Below are positions 34,478 through 42,889 of a stretch of 64,000 nucleotides of DNA, piece by piece. Position 1 is the stretch's first letter; each line of letters opens with the position of its first letter. The position numbers and the translations under genes are program-made. The notes below the pieces were generated by a model. That model searched no databases. It worked only from the letters and a program-made list of their open reading frames with translations, and had not been told where the DNA came from. This DNA comes from Archaeoglobales archaeon (GTDB lineage: Archaea > Halobacteriota > Archaeoglobi > Archaeoglobales > Archaeoglobaceae), in NCBI GenBank assembly GCA_030055595.1, contig JASFYH010000001.1:124001-188000 (forward strand), read 5' to 3'.

Positions 34478-36145
34478 TTAGTGCGGTGGGATTACCGCAT
34501 CTCTCTCGCCGTCTGGCATGAATTCTCTCAGAGCACCCTTTGCGATCATCTTTCTTGGCTCTGTCCAGTCGAACTTCAGCGTTGGATCTGCAAATGCTAC
34601 CTTGACTATTGGGTTCACGCACCAGGCATGCTTGCATGCTGCATGAGCTGCTGCAACTATTCCCGCATATTCTCCGCTGTGTCCGACGTTCATCGCATAG
34701 TTCGGGTAGTTTGCACCTCTTAGCTCCATTGGCAAGCCTTCATCGCTTCTGTAGGCGAAGCTGTTAGTAGCTCCAAGCTGATCCTGCTGGTCATAGCCGT
34801 AGAATCCAAGTCTGCCCATGTGCTCCTTGTGCAAGATCATTGACAGATACCAGCCGTTAACTCCCGCTTGAGCGTCTCCAGTGGCGATTGAAGCACCAAC
34901 GCCCGAAGCTGCTGCAAGCACCGAAGCTCTCTGCGAACCGCCGAAGTGAGTCTCCATGAGTGCGGGGAATCTCTCGTATTGCTCAAGTCCGTAAAGCGTT
35001 GCTTCAGTTGCAACGTCCAAGATCGTGTCCATCGTCCTTGGAGCCTTTGCAAATCCTCCATACTTCTTCTTTACATAGTCAGCGATGTAGTAGCAGAAGT
35101 CGTCGAGAATGTCGTCTGTGTAAACTGCAGTGGCGTATTGAGTGAACCCTACGCCTCCAGACATGTATATTCCGAACCAGAGCTGGTCAAAGATCACAGA
35201 GCCAGCAGCAAGGGTCTCCAATGAGACTCTAACTGGATCGTCGGGATACTTTCTGCTTGTCTGCACTATGTCTGCCAAGTAGCCAAATGGCAGTCCGCCG
35301 GGCTCATTTGGACCTCTTGCCCTTCTCCAGGGTGTAAGGGTAGCCATCTGGATAACTTCCGCATGCTTCGCAGCATATGCGAATTCGGCGATCGCAGCTT
35401 CGCCAGCCATCAGCTTGTATGAGGAGATCATTGCCATGCTGATCTGCATTGCAGACCATCTTGAGATCGTTCCTCCATCTGCAGCTCTGCCAACGATGAT
35501 TGGCACCCTTGTTACCTGATAGAGAGCCTTTCCAATAGCCTTCTTCAAAGCCTCAGCCTGTTCCTTCGGGAACTGCTTGTTTATGTCGATCAGGAACTTC
35601 TTGTCGATCTGATCCGCAAGTTCGTCATTGCCAGTGAATACCTTCACGTATGAGTCAGAAACGAGTGCGGGATGAATTTCGACCATGTGCTCCTGCACAA
35701 CCGCACCGCCTGGCAGTGCATGGTTCACGACTTCGAGATACTGGTTGATCGTCTCGGGAGTTACTTCTTTACCAAGTCTCTTCTCAAGCAAGGCGTGTGG
35801 TGCATCGAGACCAACGATCACAGTCCTTCTTATGTCATCCCACATCTGCTGCATTGCAGCGTTGTTTATATAGTGCAGATCATCGCCTTCACAGTAGACA
35901 TCAGTAGAGGAGATCTTGTATGGCATCAAAACTCTTTGTCCGACAGGAATACCGCCAAGGTGCATCTCGGGGTTGTATCCGGGAACTCCCCTCTCTTTTG
36001 AGATCTTCTGAGCCCATTCCACAAACTCTCTCTTTCTTGCGGATTGCTTCCAGCCATCGTAGATGTAGAATTTTGTCTGCTTATCAGTTGGCTCTTCCTT
36101 GAATTTCTTCTTCAGAGCATCAATAAACAACTTCTTTTCAGCCAT
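34478..36145 (-). CDS. mcrA: Methyl-coenzyme M reductase alpha subunit
   Basis: Catalytic subunit (555 residues) of the nickel enzyme that makes methane from methyl-CoM and CoB, or runs in reverse. The F430 axial glutamine is Gln151 in [10 protein letters not shown]. Sites modified in known enzymes are His261 (methylhistidine), Arg275 (methylarginine, in [14 protein letters not shown]), Gln405 (FGGSQRA) and Gly450 (thioglycine, LGFYGYD); active-site tyrosines Tyr337 and Tyr449 are kept. The loop usually reading DLQDQCG is DQQDQLG here, so the S-methylcysteine position is Leu457. Last gene of mcrBDCGA, 10 bases after mcrG. Confidence 0.98.
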   Translation of the reverse strand: MAEKKLFIDALKKKFKEEPTDKQTKFYIYDGWKQSARKREFVEWAQKISKERGVPGYNPEMHLGGIPVGQRVLMPYKISSTDVYCEGDDLHYINNAAMQQMWDDIRRTVIVGLDAPHALLEKRLGKEVTPETINQYLEVVNHALPGGAVVQEHMVEIHPALVSDSYVKVFTGNDELADQIDKKFLIDINKQFPKEQAEALKKAIGKALYQVTRVPIIVGRAADGGTISRWSAMQISMAMISSYKLMAGEAAIAEFAYAAKHAEVIQMATLTPWRRARGPNEPGGLPFGYLADIVQTSRKYPDDPVRVSLETLAAGSVIFDQLWFGIYMSGGVGFTQYATAVYTDDILDDFCYYIADYVKKKYGGFAKAPRTMDTILDVATEATLYGLEQYERFPALMETHFGGSQRASVLAAASGVGASIATGDAQAGVNGWYLSMILHKEHMGRLGFYGYDQQDQLGATNSFAYRSDEGLPMELRGANYPNYAMNVGHSGEYAGIVAAAHAACKHAWCVNPIVKVAFADPTLKFDWTEPRKMIAKGALREFMPDGERDAVIPPH

Positions 36146-36155
36146 TCAAACCACC

Positions 36156-36950
36156 TCACAATTTTTCAGCTTTTTCAAGCCTGAATCCCGCAAGAGTTCT
36201 CAGCAAGTGAATCCTCTTTACCCAGTTGAGCAGTTCTGGATCATTTCTTGTCGAGACACCGTCGACCCTGTAGATCGTGGTCATCTTCTTCAACTCTTCT
36301 TCTGGCAATGGCTTTCCTACCCTGACTGGAGTCTCCAATGGGACACCAACTTGATCCTTCACATAGACAACTTCACCAGTATTCTTGTCAAATGTATACC
36401 TTCTCAGAGCATCGAACATCATTCCATTCTCGTCAAGTCTAAGAGAGTGCCCATGCACTGTAGCGCCTCTAACACCAACCCTTGCTGGATCGAATACTTC
36501 AGTTTCAAGCAACTCCTTTGCAACAAGCTCGAGATCGCGTTCTCTCATTTCAAGTGGAGCTCTGCCCGAGAGTGTTCCGGGATCAACGCCTCTGTATCTC
36601 CAGAATGCCATCCAGCTCCTAACGTATGGGGCAAGCGGTGCGAAGTAGACGGAGTCCGTGAACTGAATGTATCTGATTCTGTCTCCCGCCTTTGCTCCGG
36701 GAGTTGGCTCTACAAGCTCCCTAATTGGGCATGCGGGTTCACCAAGCTCTTCAAGTGGTGGATGCACAGACTTATAAGCTTCTCCTGGAACTCTATGCCC
36801 AAGGAGTCTCACGACGTCTTCGTCGGAGATCGATCTCAGCTTCTTCAACTGATATCCGGGATCCAAGTATTTCCTCCTATTTTCAGCAACGATCGTCTGC
36901 CCCGGATATGCGGGCTTATACTTTCCAGCCTTAACTTTAATCTCGCTCAT
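36156..36950 (-). CDS. mcrG: Methyl-coenzyme M reductase gamma subunit
   Basis: A 264-residue structural subunit lining the substrate channel. Strongly conserved stretches include [21 protein letters not shown] in parts, [33 protein letters not shown] and [24 protein letters not shown]. The arginine in the SGR region helps bind coenzyme B. Length and motifs are normal, with no sign of decay. It lies between mcrC (four bases) and mcrA. Confidence 0.97.
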   Translation of the reverse strand: MSEIKVKAGKYKPAYPGQTIVAENRRKYLDPGYQLKKLRSISDEDVVRLLGHRVPGEAYKSVHPPLEELGEPACPIRELVEPTPGAKAGDRIRYIQFTDSVYFAPLAPYVRSWMAFWRYRGVDPGTLSGRAPLEMRERDLELVAKELLETEVFDPARVGVRGATVHGHSLRLDENGMMFDALRRYTFDKNTGEVVYVKDQVGVPLETPVRVGKPLPEEELKKMTTIYRVDGVSTRNDPELLNWVKRIHLLRTLAGFRLEKAEKL

Positions 36951-36954
36951 ACAT

Positions 36955-37575
36955 TCACCTCCAATCCATATGCGACTTAACCTTCATACATATCTCATCG
37001 ATTTTTTTCGGCGGGCAATTCTGCCCTCTAACTACGTCGGTAACTATCTCAACAACTTCTCCCAGAGTTTCGGGTTTTTCAGGGCTCATTACACGTGTTC
37101 TAACACCCGCTTTTGCGAAATCTTCAAAGGTTACAGGACACTGGCAAACAACGACCGCCTTTATTGGGGCATATCTAAGGATTGCTTTAGCTTTTCCGAC
37201 AACGTGATGCTTTACATTTCCTAAATGGATTATGCAAAGCTTGTGCTTCGATATTCTGTCAATTTCTTCAAATTTCAATCCGAAATGGGAACCAAAGCCT
37301 CCCCTTGACGCCGAGGCTCCCGGAGGAGCACTCGAACCTGCGTCGAGCACAAGAACGCTCGGATTTATCCCCTCTCTTCTCAATCCCGCAGTTATTTCAC
37401 ATACAGGCTTTGTTACGTGTCTCGTCGAAGGGGACATCGAGATCACGATCACGTCGGATTTCTTTGCACCGCAGTAACCTTCAGACACAGTCCCACGCTG
37501 GGCTAATCCACCACCCAGCCCAATCCCCATCGCTTCTCTGCAATCTACAAACTGTGTCTGCCTGCCAATTTTCAT
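36955..37575 (-). CDS. mcrC: MCR operon protein C (activation factor)
   Basis: A 206-residue accessory protein, part of the complex that reduces Ni in Mcr to the active Ni(I) state together with AtwA and marker proteins 3, 7 and 17. Recognised by [66 protein letters not shown] in parts, and the glycine/serine stretch [19 protein letters not shown]. Several conserved cysteines could hold an Fe-S cluster. It overlaps the mcrD stop by four bases. Confidence 0.95.
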   Translation of the reverse strand: MKIGRQTQFVDCREAMGIGLGGGLAQRGTVSEGYCGAKKSDVIVISMSPSTRHVTKPVCEITAGLRREGINPSVLVLDAGSSAPPGASASRGGFGSHFGLKFEEIDRISKHKLCIIHLGNVKHHVVGKAKAILRYAPIKAVVVCQCPVTFEDFAKAGVRTRVMSPEKPETLGEVVEIVTDVVRGQNCPPKKIDEICMKVKSHMDWR

Positions 37576-37958
37576 TCTTCGTCCCCTTCGTTTTCTCTCA
37601 TCTGCATTATGTATGCAAGCTTGTAGTCGTGAAGCGTCGGATAGTCCTTCGTGAATTTTCCGATTCTTAGGGAGTAACCAAATGGCAGTAAACTATCGCA
37701 GACTTCTTTTAGCTTCTCCGAGACTTTGTCAGCATCTTTTGAACGTAGAATCAGCCTGCTTACTGCAACCGAGAGCTCCAGTTCTTCGCCTTTAACAACG
37801 ATCTTCTCTTTGGCATCGCTTTTAACTCTCGGTCCCTGAATTAATACACCCTCAACTCCTTCGATCTCATAAATTCTGCTGAGAAGTTTCTCAGCTGTTT
37901 TTGCTCCCAGAATTCTATTCGGAAATATTTCTATTTCCTCTCTGGGAGAGTGTTGCAT
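37572..37958 (-). CDS. mcrD: MCR operon protein D
   Basis: A 128-residue non-structural protein of the mcr operon, thought to assist assembly and bind the immature enzyme. The family pattern is seen in EIEIFPNRILGAKTAEKLL, EGVLIQGPRV and LLPFGYSLRIGKFTKDYPTLHDY. It is slightly shorter than many relatives (about 140-170 residues), ending in an acidic tail. It starts five bases after mcrB and overlaps mcrC by four. Confidence 0.92.
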   Translation of the reverse strand: MQHSPREEIEIFPNRILGAKTAEKLLSRIYEIEGVEGVLIQGPRVKSDAKEKIVVKGEELELSVAVSRLILRSKDADKVSEKLKEVCDSLLPFGYSLRIGKFTKDYPTLHDYKLAYIMQMRENEGDEE

Positions 37959-37963
37959 GATAG

Positions 37964-39295
37964 TTACACCGTCTTCTTAACCTCCGCAGCACCCTTTGCG
38001 ACGTGCACTATTGGCTCTCTTAGCGCTGGGATTGTGCTGAAGACACGTCCAATGATACCAGCGATTCTGTCTGGGCTGTAGTAGACTGTTCCAGCATCTA
38101 ATGCGATTGCAGCTGCGATTGCGGGAGCAACGAATCCCTTGCTGTGCCTCGTAACTATGTGGTTGCCATGGAACACTACTGGGCTTCCACCACCATAGAT
38201 CGAGTGGCTGAAGAACGAGAACTCGACACCCAAACCAAGTGCCCTGCCAAAGTCTACGGACGGCAATCCGGTTTGCCTCTCAAGCAGATCGTTGTAGTAG
38301 ATCGTAACACCAGATATGCTCTGCATTGCTCTCTGAGCACCGCAGTTCACCATTGTCGCTGCAAGGAATCCAGCTGCAGCATAAGCATTCCACAAGGCGA
38401 TATCGTCGGTGGTGTATGTCACGTAGCCAGATGCGCCCTTGCCATTGGGCTTAATGACTTTATCTTCAACAGCCTTCTCTACAAGGCTTGCAACAACAGT
38501 TCCAACTGATCCATTCTTTCCGTTCTCCTTTACAAGCTCATACACGAGGTTGTTTGCATTCAATCCCTGATATGCAAGTCCAAGCAGATGCAATCTCTCA
38601 AAGGAACCAATTGCATCTCCCATTTCGATCATTGCGGTCTGTTCAAAGATCGATGCTAAGCTTGCGGAGTTCATTGCATTCTTTCTTGCGATTGTCGCTA
38701 TATACGAAACTGGCACATTTCTCAACGCATACCCCAAGCCTTCATTCTGCTGGGGCACAGACAGCAAAGACTGCACATTTGCACCCATCAGATCCATTGT
38801 TTGTGGATACCTGCCCCATACCGCTGCCTTTACCATTGGTGCATCGAACATGTCTACCTTGAATATGTCAATGATAGCTTCAGTCACGGCAGCTGCGGTT
38901 GCTGTAATTGGTGCGGTATACTCAACCGCCTTCAAAACTCTGAGTGTTGGAACCTTCACAAGAAGGCTTCTGCCCTCGTCAAGGATCTGAACTTCTGTGT
39001 CGTCATCCTTCTTAATCTGGATCGTGCTTTTGATCTTGTCAGCAATGGCTCCGGCGTTGCCGACAACATCGAGTTTCAAAGACTTCCCGGGAATTATGCA
39101 CTTCTCTCCACCAACCGCTCCAGTCTCGAGAGCCTTCTGAATTCCTTGCAAGTTCACCGCTACGGATCTCTGCACCGTCTTAATGATCCCTTCTATGGCA
39201 GGGTTCAGCAAGGGGCTAATCGCTTCGAGTGGCACTCCCGACTCAAGCAACTTCCCTTTGTCGTCATAAAGGTCTATTTTGTCCTTATATTTCAT
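37964..39295 (-). CDS. mcrB: Methyl-coenzyme M reductase beta subunit
   Basis: A 443-residue subunit. YKDKIDLYDDKGKLLESGVPLEAISPLLNPAI (in parts) at the N-terminus is diagnostic. The active-site region FFSHSIYGGGSPVVFHGNHIVTRHSKGF (in parts) keeps the tyrosine and phenylalanine that contact F430 and CoM. Here GGGSPVVFHG replaces the usual GGGGPGIFNG, a local departure worth comparing. First gene of the operon, with a strong GGGGGTGG ribosome-binding site (complement of about 39299-39307). Confidence 0.97.
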   Translation of the reverse strand: MKYKDKIDLYDDKGKLLESGVPLEAISPLLNPAIEGIIKTVQRSVAVNLQGIQKALETGAVGGEKCIIPGKSLKLDVVGNAGAIADKIKSTIQIKKDDDTEVQILDEGRSLLVKVPTLRVLKAVEYTAPITATAAAVTEAIIDIFKVDMFDAPMVKAAVWGRYPQTMDLMGANVQSLLSVPQQNEGLGYALRNVPVSYIATIARKNAMNSASLASIFEQTAMIEMGDAIGSFERLHLLGLAYQGLNANNLVYELVKENGKNGSVGTVVASLVEKAVEDKVIKPNGKGASGYVTYTTDDIALWNAYAAAGFLAATMVNCGAQRAMQSISGVTIYYNDLLERQTGLPSVDFGRALGLGVEFSFFSHSIYGGGSPVVFHGNHIVTRHSKGFVAPAIAAAIALDAGTVYYSPDRIAGIIGRVFSTIPALREPIVHVAKGAAEVKKTV

Positions 39296-39332
39296 AAATC
39301 CACCCCCTTTTTTTCGATTTCACAACGCTTAC

Positions 39333-39350
39333 TGCATTTCTAAAAATGCA
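39333..39350 (-). promoter_or_regulatory. 18-base palindrome at the predicted mcr transcription start
   Basis: TGCATTT (39333-39339), a four-base spacer, then AAATGCA (39344-39350): perfect 7-base arms. It lies between the likely TATA element and the Shine-Dalgarno of mcrB, at about the predicted start of transcription. A repressor bound here would block initiation; as RNA it could form a short hairpin in the leader. No regulator is assigned. Confidence 0.5.
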
Positions 39351-39356
39351 CACAAG

Positions 39357-39368
39357 TTTAAATATTTT
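39357..39368 (-). promoter_or_regulatory. TATA box of the mcrBDCGA operon
   Basis: Complement of TTTAAATATTTT, i.e. AAAATATTTAAA on the mcr strand, 62-73 bases before the mcrB ATG. This predicts transcription starting near 39335 and a leader of about 40 bases with the strong ribosome-binding site. The 223-base space is shared with the divergent mmp2 gene. Confidence 0.5.
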
Positions 39369-39489
39369 CTCATTTTTTCCAGCCTTTATAAAGACTTTCA
39401 TTTAAAATCGAGATTATTATAATTTTTATTCTGGTTTTAAATATTAATAAACTATTAACACCTTCAAGAACCTCTCTTTTTTCAAAAAT

Positions 39490-39498
39490 CTTTTTAAG
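39490..39498 (+). promoter_or_regulatory. TATA box of mmp2
   Basis: CTTTTTAAG centred about 25 bases before the mmp2 ATG at 39519, with no Shine-Dalgarno in between. The spacing predicts a leaderless transcript, unlike the divergent mcr operon. Confidence 0.45.
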
Positions 39499-39518
39499 CT
39501 ACACCCAAATTAAAGCCG

Positions 39519-40460
39519 ATGGCAGAGCACGATCTCAACCACGCAATCGCTGAGCTTCGCAACTGGCCTGGCTTGGTCAGAAAAAAGTTCGCTGGGAGGC
39601 TTGCAGAACTTGTAGACGAGTTCTTTGGAGAAGATGCGGGATATTTCAATCTTGGTGACTGGGAGGTTGTATTCACCGTCGATGGAATCTGGCATAAGGT
39701 TCTTGAAGAGGATCTATACTGGGGTGGCTTCATCTCGATCCTCGTCAACGTGCACGACGTTTATGCAATGGGTGCTAAAGCGAAATATGCGGTCAATGTG
39801 ATCTCTGTCAAAGACACCGCTTCGCTGGACAGCATTAAGAGAGGCATGCTTGATGCAGCAAGAAAGTATGGGATCAAGATCTTGAAGGGTCACGTTCATC
39901 CAGACGCTCCTTTTAATTCTGTAGAAGTTGCGATGATCGGGTTTGCTAAAAAAGGGAGCCTTATAAAATCAAACTCCGCTAAGGAAGGCGATAGCATCAT
40001 AGTAGCGGTGGACACAGTTGGAGAGCCACATGGAAAGCTGATCTACAATTTTGATTCCACTAATAAAGATCCAGAAGCTCTGAGAAAACAGCTTGATTCG
40101 ATGGTTCATTTAGCTGAGAAAAAGCTCGTTAATGCTGGCAAAGATCTAAGCAACGCTGGGATAATTGGCACCATAGCCATGATGCTTGAAGTTAGCAAAA
40201 AAGGTGCTTTGATCGATCTCGAAAAGATTCCAAAGCCTGAAAACGTTGAAATGCTACAGTGGCTAAAAAGCTATCCCGCTTGTGGCTTCTGCGTTACCAC
40301 TTCGCAACCCGACGAAGTTGTGAAGATTTTTGATTCTCATGGTCTAACTGCGGAAGTGGTTGGAAAGGTTGATTCAACCCGAGTCGTGAAATTGGCTTAT
40401 AAAGAAGATCAGAGAACATTCTTCGACTTCAGAAAAGAGAGTGTTCTTGGATTAATTTAA
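39519..40460 (+). CDS. mmp2: Methanogenesis marker protein 2 (PurM/SelD-like)
   Basis: A 313-residue protein of the AIR synthase (PurM) ATP-binding superfamily, matching the methanogenesis marker 2 group. FFGEDAGYFNLGDWEVVFTVDGIWHKVLEEDLYWGGF (in parts) is the aspartate-rich nucleotide-binding region, DVYAMGAKAKYAVNVIS follows, and GKDLSNAGIIGTIAMMLE lies in the second domain. Its reaction is unknown; PurM-like enzymes use ATP to activate amides or form acyl phosphates. It is transcribed away from mcr and its stop touches the convergent cfbB stop. Confidence 0.87.
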   Translation: MAEHDLNHAIAELRNWPGLVRKKFAGRLAELVDEFFGEDAGYFNLGDWEVVFTVDGIWHKVLEEDLYWGGFISILVNVHDVYAMGAKAKYAVNVISVKDTASLDSIKRGMLDAARKYGIKILKGHVHPDAPFNSVEVAMIGFAKKGSLIKSNSAKEGDSIIVAVDTVGEPHGKLIYNFDSTNKDPEALRKQLDSMVHLAEKKLVNAGKDLSNAGIIGTIAMMLEVSKKGALIDLEKIPKPENVEMLQWLKSYPACGFCVTTSQPDEVVKIFDSHGLTAEVVGKVDSTRVVKLAYKEDQRTFFDFRKESVLGLI

Positions 40461-41816
40461 TCACTTCTTTTTGTATTCACCGCACTTTTCTAAAAATTCT
40501 TCGGCTCTTTCAGCTGAAAAAAGCGTATGCATGTAGCTTGCTAAGCAGTTGTGCAGAATTATTCCGTCGTGAATTCCGTCTATTCCGTAGCCCCTTTCAA
40601 GCTCATAAGCGTATTTCGTGTCTTTTTCCAAATCTAAAAAGGAATAGTGAAACTCGTGACCCAGTATTTGTTCTCCCTTTTTCGATATGACATTGTCTTC
40701 TACAACCTTAGCCCTTGTATATCCGAGAAATCTCCTTGATAGATCTAAAATCGCTTCCGCGGGGATCACTCCAACGCCTTCAAATTTTTCACCGCTTACA
40801 ACGATCTTTTTGCAGAGAAACATTAAGCCACCACATTCAGCATAACTTGGGCAATCGTCTTCAATTTTATTTTTCAAAGAAATCATAGCTTTCCTGTTGA
40901 ACTCCCTTGCAAAGACCTCAGGATAACCTCCGCCAATTATGATTCCGTCCGTTTCGTCTGGCAAATTACCCTCAAGAGGGCTGAAAAATATCAAGTTCGC
41001 TCCTAAGGCTTTAAGGGTGTCAAGATTTTGTGCGTAATAGAAATTGAAGGATTTATCGAGAGCAATGGCAATATTAACGTCCAAATCATTTTTTTCGAAC
41101 CGCTCTTGAATTTCTGGAAGTTCCTCTGCACTCTCCGCAATTCTAAGAAGTTCATCAAGATCTAATCTCTCTTCCACGATCTCCGCCCATTTCTTGACTT
41201 TCTCTTCAACCTCTTTTTCGATCTCTTCCACTGTTATTAGCCCCAAATGTCTCATTCCGATCTCAAGTTCTTTCTTCCTTGGAATTGCTCCCAAAACTCT
41301 TATATTTGTCAGTTCTTCTACCGCCTTCTTAGCCTTCAGCTCATGCCTCTCGCTACGAGAAGAGTTCAGAATTACACCCTGAATGTTTGCATCGAATAAA
41401 GACACGAAACCCTTAACGATCGCCGCTGTCCCCATATTAAGACCACGAATGTCGATGGTGAGCAGTATTGGTGCCTTTAAGATCTTTGCAATGGAAAAAG
41501 TGCTCCCCTTCAAGCTCAGCGGATCTGAGGAATCGTATAAGCTTCTGACTCCTTCAATAATCGCAAGATCCGCCCCCTCGCAGTATTTCTCGAAGTCTCT
41601 GAGAACCTCGTCCTCGCTCATTAGCCAAGAATCGAGGTTTACCGCTCTTCTACCAGAAGCGAGGCTCAGATACTTTGGATCTATGAAGTCTGGACCGACT
41701 TTGAAAGTCTGGACTTTGTAGCCTCTCAGTGTTAGAGCTCTTGCTATTCCGCACGTGAGCATTGTTTTTCCGCTACTGCTGTTCGATGCAGAGATCAAAA
41801 CTCTGGGGATCCGCAT
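40461..41816 (-). CDS. cfbB: Ni-sirohydrochlorin a,c-diamide synthase CfbB
   Basis: Glutamine-dependent amidase (451 residues) that turns two acetate side chains of Ni-sirohydrochlorin into amides in F430 synthesis. The synthetase domain has ISASNSSSGKTMLTCGIARAL and VGPDFIDPKYLSLASGR; the glutaminase domain ends with the nucleophile Cys in YAECGGLMFL and a His in GHEFHYSF. The cobalamin enzyme CbiA is very similar, but the position directly behind cfbE and cfbD, overlapping cfbD by 22 bases, points to F430. Confidence 0.88.
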   Translation of the reverse strand: MRIPRVLISASNSSSGKTMLTCGIARALTLRGYKVQTFKVGPDFIDPKYLSLASGRRAVNLDSWLMSEDEVLRDFEKYCEGADLAIIEGVRSLYDSSDPLSLKGSTFSIAKILKAPILLTIDIRGLNMGTAAIVKGFVSLFDANIQGVILNSSRSERHELKAKKAVEELTNIRVLGAIPRKKELEIGMRHLGLITVEEIEKEVEEKVKKWAEIVEERLDLDELLRIAESAEELPEIQERFEKNDLDVNIAIALDKSFNFYYAQNLDTLKALGANLIFFSPLEGNLPDETDGIIIGGGYPEVFAREFNRKAMISLKNKIEDDCPSYAECGGLMFLCKKIVVSGEKFEGVGVIPAEAILDLSRRFLGYTRAKVVEDNVISKKGEQILGHEFHYSFLDLEKDTKYAYELERGYGIDGIHDGIILHNCLASYMHTLFSAERAEEFLEKCGEYKKK

Positions 41817-42889
41817 AAAGATCTTATTGCATTGCCCAAATGGGATCTAACGATCTCTTTTTTGCCAAGAACATTCACATGAGCCCCCTCCTCGTTAACC
41901 GCTCTCTGATAGCCCAGTTCTCTAAGCCTCGTCATAGTCCTCTCGCCCGAAGAAACTCCGACCGAGTATTCAAATGCATTTGGTTTTAAAGCCTGAGGGA
42001 TCCCAAGGATGATCGCAGAAGAATAATCAAAGCTTTTTGCTAACTCAAGTGCTTTATCCGCTGAGTATGCATACTCATCCAGAGAACCGCTAAAATGGTC
42101 AACTTCCACTCCATTCTCGCTTAGTTGTTTGAGAATATTCCTTGCATCTTCTCTAACCTTCGGCAACCCTCTGCTATCTTCGAGGTTTGCAATAACACTG
42201 AAGTCCCCTCCAAGCTTTTTATTAGCGTTGTTGATCGCAAGGATTATGTCCGCATAAAGGTAAGCGGTTTCCTTCTTTGCGTTAAGAATGACAAGCAAAC
42301 CGTCCTGCAATTTTTCAATGAGCTCTTTGGCAACCTCTCTGACATCATCCCCCGGGGTAGGGGCAATGTAGCCCGGGATGGCAACCCCACGCTCTCGCTC
42401 GACTTTGCTTGCCATTTTAAGAATTCTGGTCTGCCTTTCGAGTTCCTCTTTGTCTATTATGCCAAGCTTAAATGCGGACTCAACAACCCTCATCGCTCCT
42501 TCAGTGTTATCCCCGCATCCAGAAACGTTTGCACAAACAACCTTCGTGGGAATTTTAGCTTCTGAAACCTCAGCTTCGAGATCTTCGCCGATGATCGTAG
42601 TGCAACAGGTTCCGACGACGCCAATGATCTCTGGTTTAAAGTCGCTGTAAACCGCATCAAGCACTTCTAAAAGTTTCTGCTTTCCCCCAAGCACGACGTC
42701 AAAGTCGCTCATGGACGTTGTAAAGATCTTTACTCCATCTCTTTCAAGCAATCTCAAAGCCCTGAAATTGCATCCTGGAGGTCCATGCAAGACGATGTGC
42801 CTGCAATTAAGGTCTCTGAGCGTGTAGAGAGCTGCAGCTATTGGATTTGGTCTCGGATGGACTGCATATGGTAGACTTTTAAGCTTCAT
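41795..42889 (-). CDS. cfbD: Ni-sirohydrochlorin a,c-diamide reductive cyclase, catalytic subunit CfbD
   Basis: NifD-like subunit (364 residues) that reduces the nickel macrocycle by six electrons and forms the lactam ring of F430, with CfbC as ATP-driven donor. Probable cluster cysteines are in HGPPGCNFRAL, VGTCCTTIIGED and SGCGDNTEG. It is shorter than nitrogenase NifD and lacks its cofactor-binding features. It overlaps cfbE by 11 bases and cfbB by 22, so the three genes are tightly coupled. Confidence 0.92.
   Translation of the reverse strand: MKLKSLPYAVHPRPNPIAAALYTLRDLNCRHIVLHGPPGCNFRALRLLERDGVKIFTTSMSDFDVVLGGKQKLLEVLDAVYSDFKPEIIGVVGTCCTTIIGEDLEAEVSEAKIPTKVVCANVSGCGDNTEGAMRVVESAFKLGIIDKEELERQTRILKMASKVERERGVAIPGYIAPTPGDDVREVAKELIEKLQDGLLVILNAKKETAYLYADIILAINNANKKLGGDFSVIANLEDSRGLPKVREDARNILKQLSENGVEVDHFSGSLDEYAYSADKALELAKSFDYSSAIILGIPQALKPNAFEYSVGVSSGERTMTRLRELGYQRAVNEEGAHVNVLGKKEIVRSHLGNAIRSLCGSPEF

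Noticed and set aside
36099-36980. A 293-residue plus-strand open frame opposite mcrG
   Set aside because: It is a shadow of the highly conserved mcrG frame, with low-complexity Ser/Phe/Cys composition and no recognisable domain.
34478-39295. Alkyl-coenzyme M reductase acting on longer alkanes
   Set aside because: The operon is mcrBDCGA and the conserved McrA/McrG segments read like methane-type enzymes; only the DQQDQLG loop and an McrB loop differ. Phylogeny would settle it.
40461-41816. Cobyrinate a,c-diamide synthase of cobalamin synthesis
   Set aside because: Sequence alone cannot exclude it, but overlap with cfbD and cfbE favours the F430 enzyme CfbB.
41795-42889. Possible nitrogenase NifD, with cfbC as NifH
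   Set aside because: Too short for NifD and linked to cfbE/cfbB; together with mcr this is the F430 reductive cyclase.
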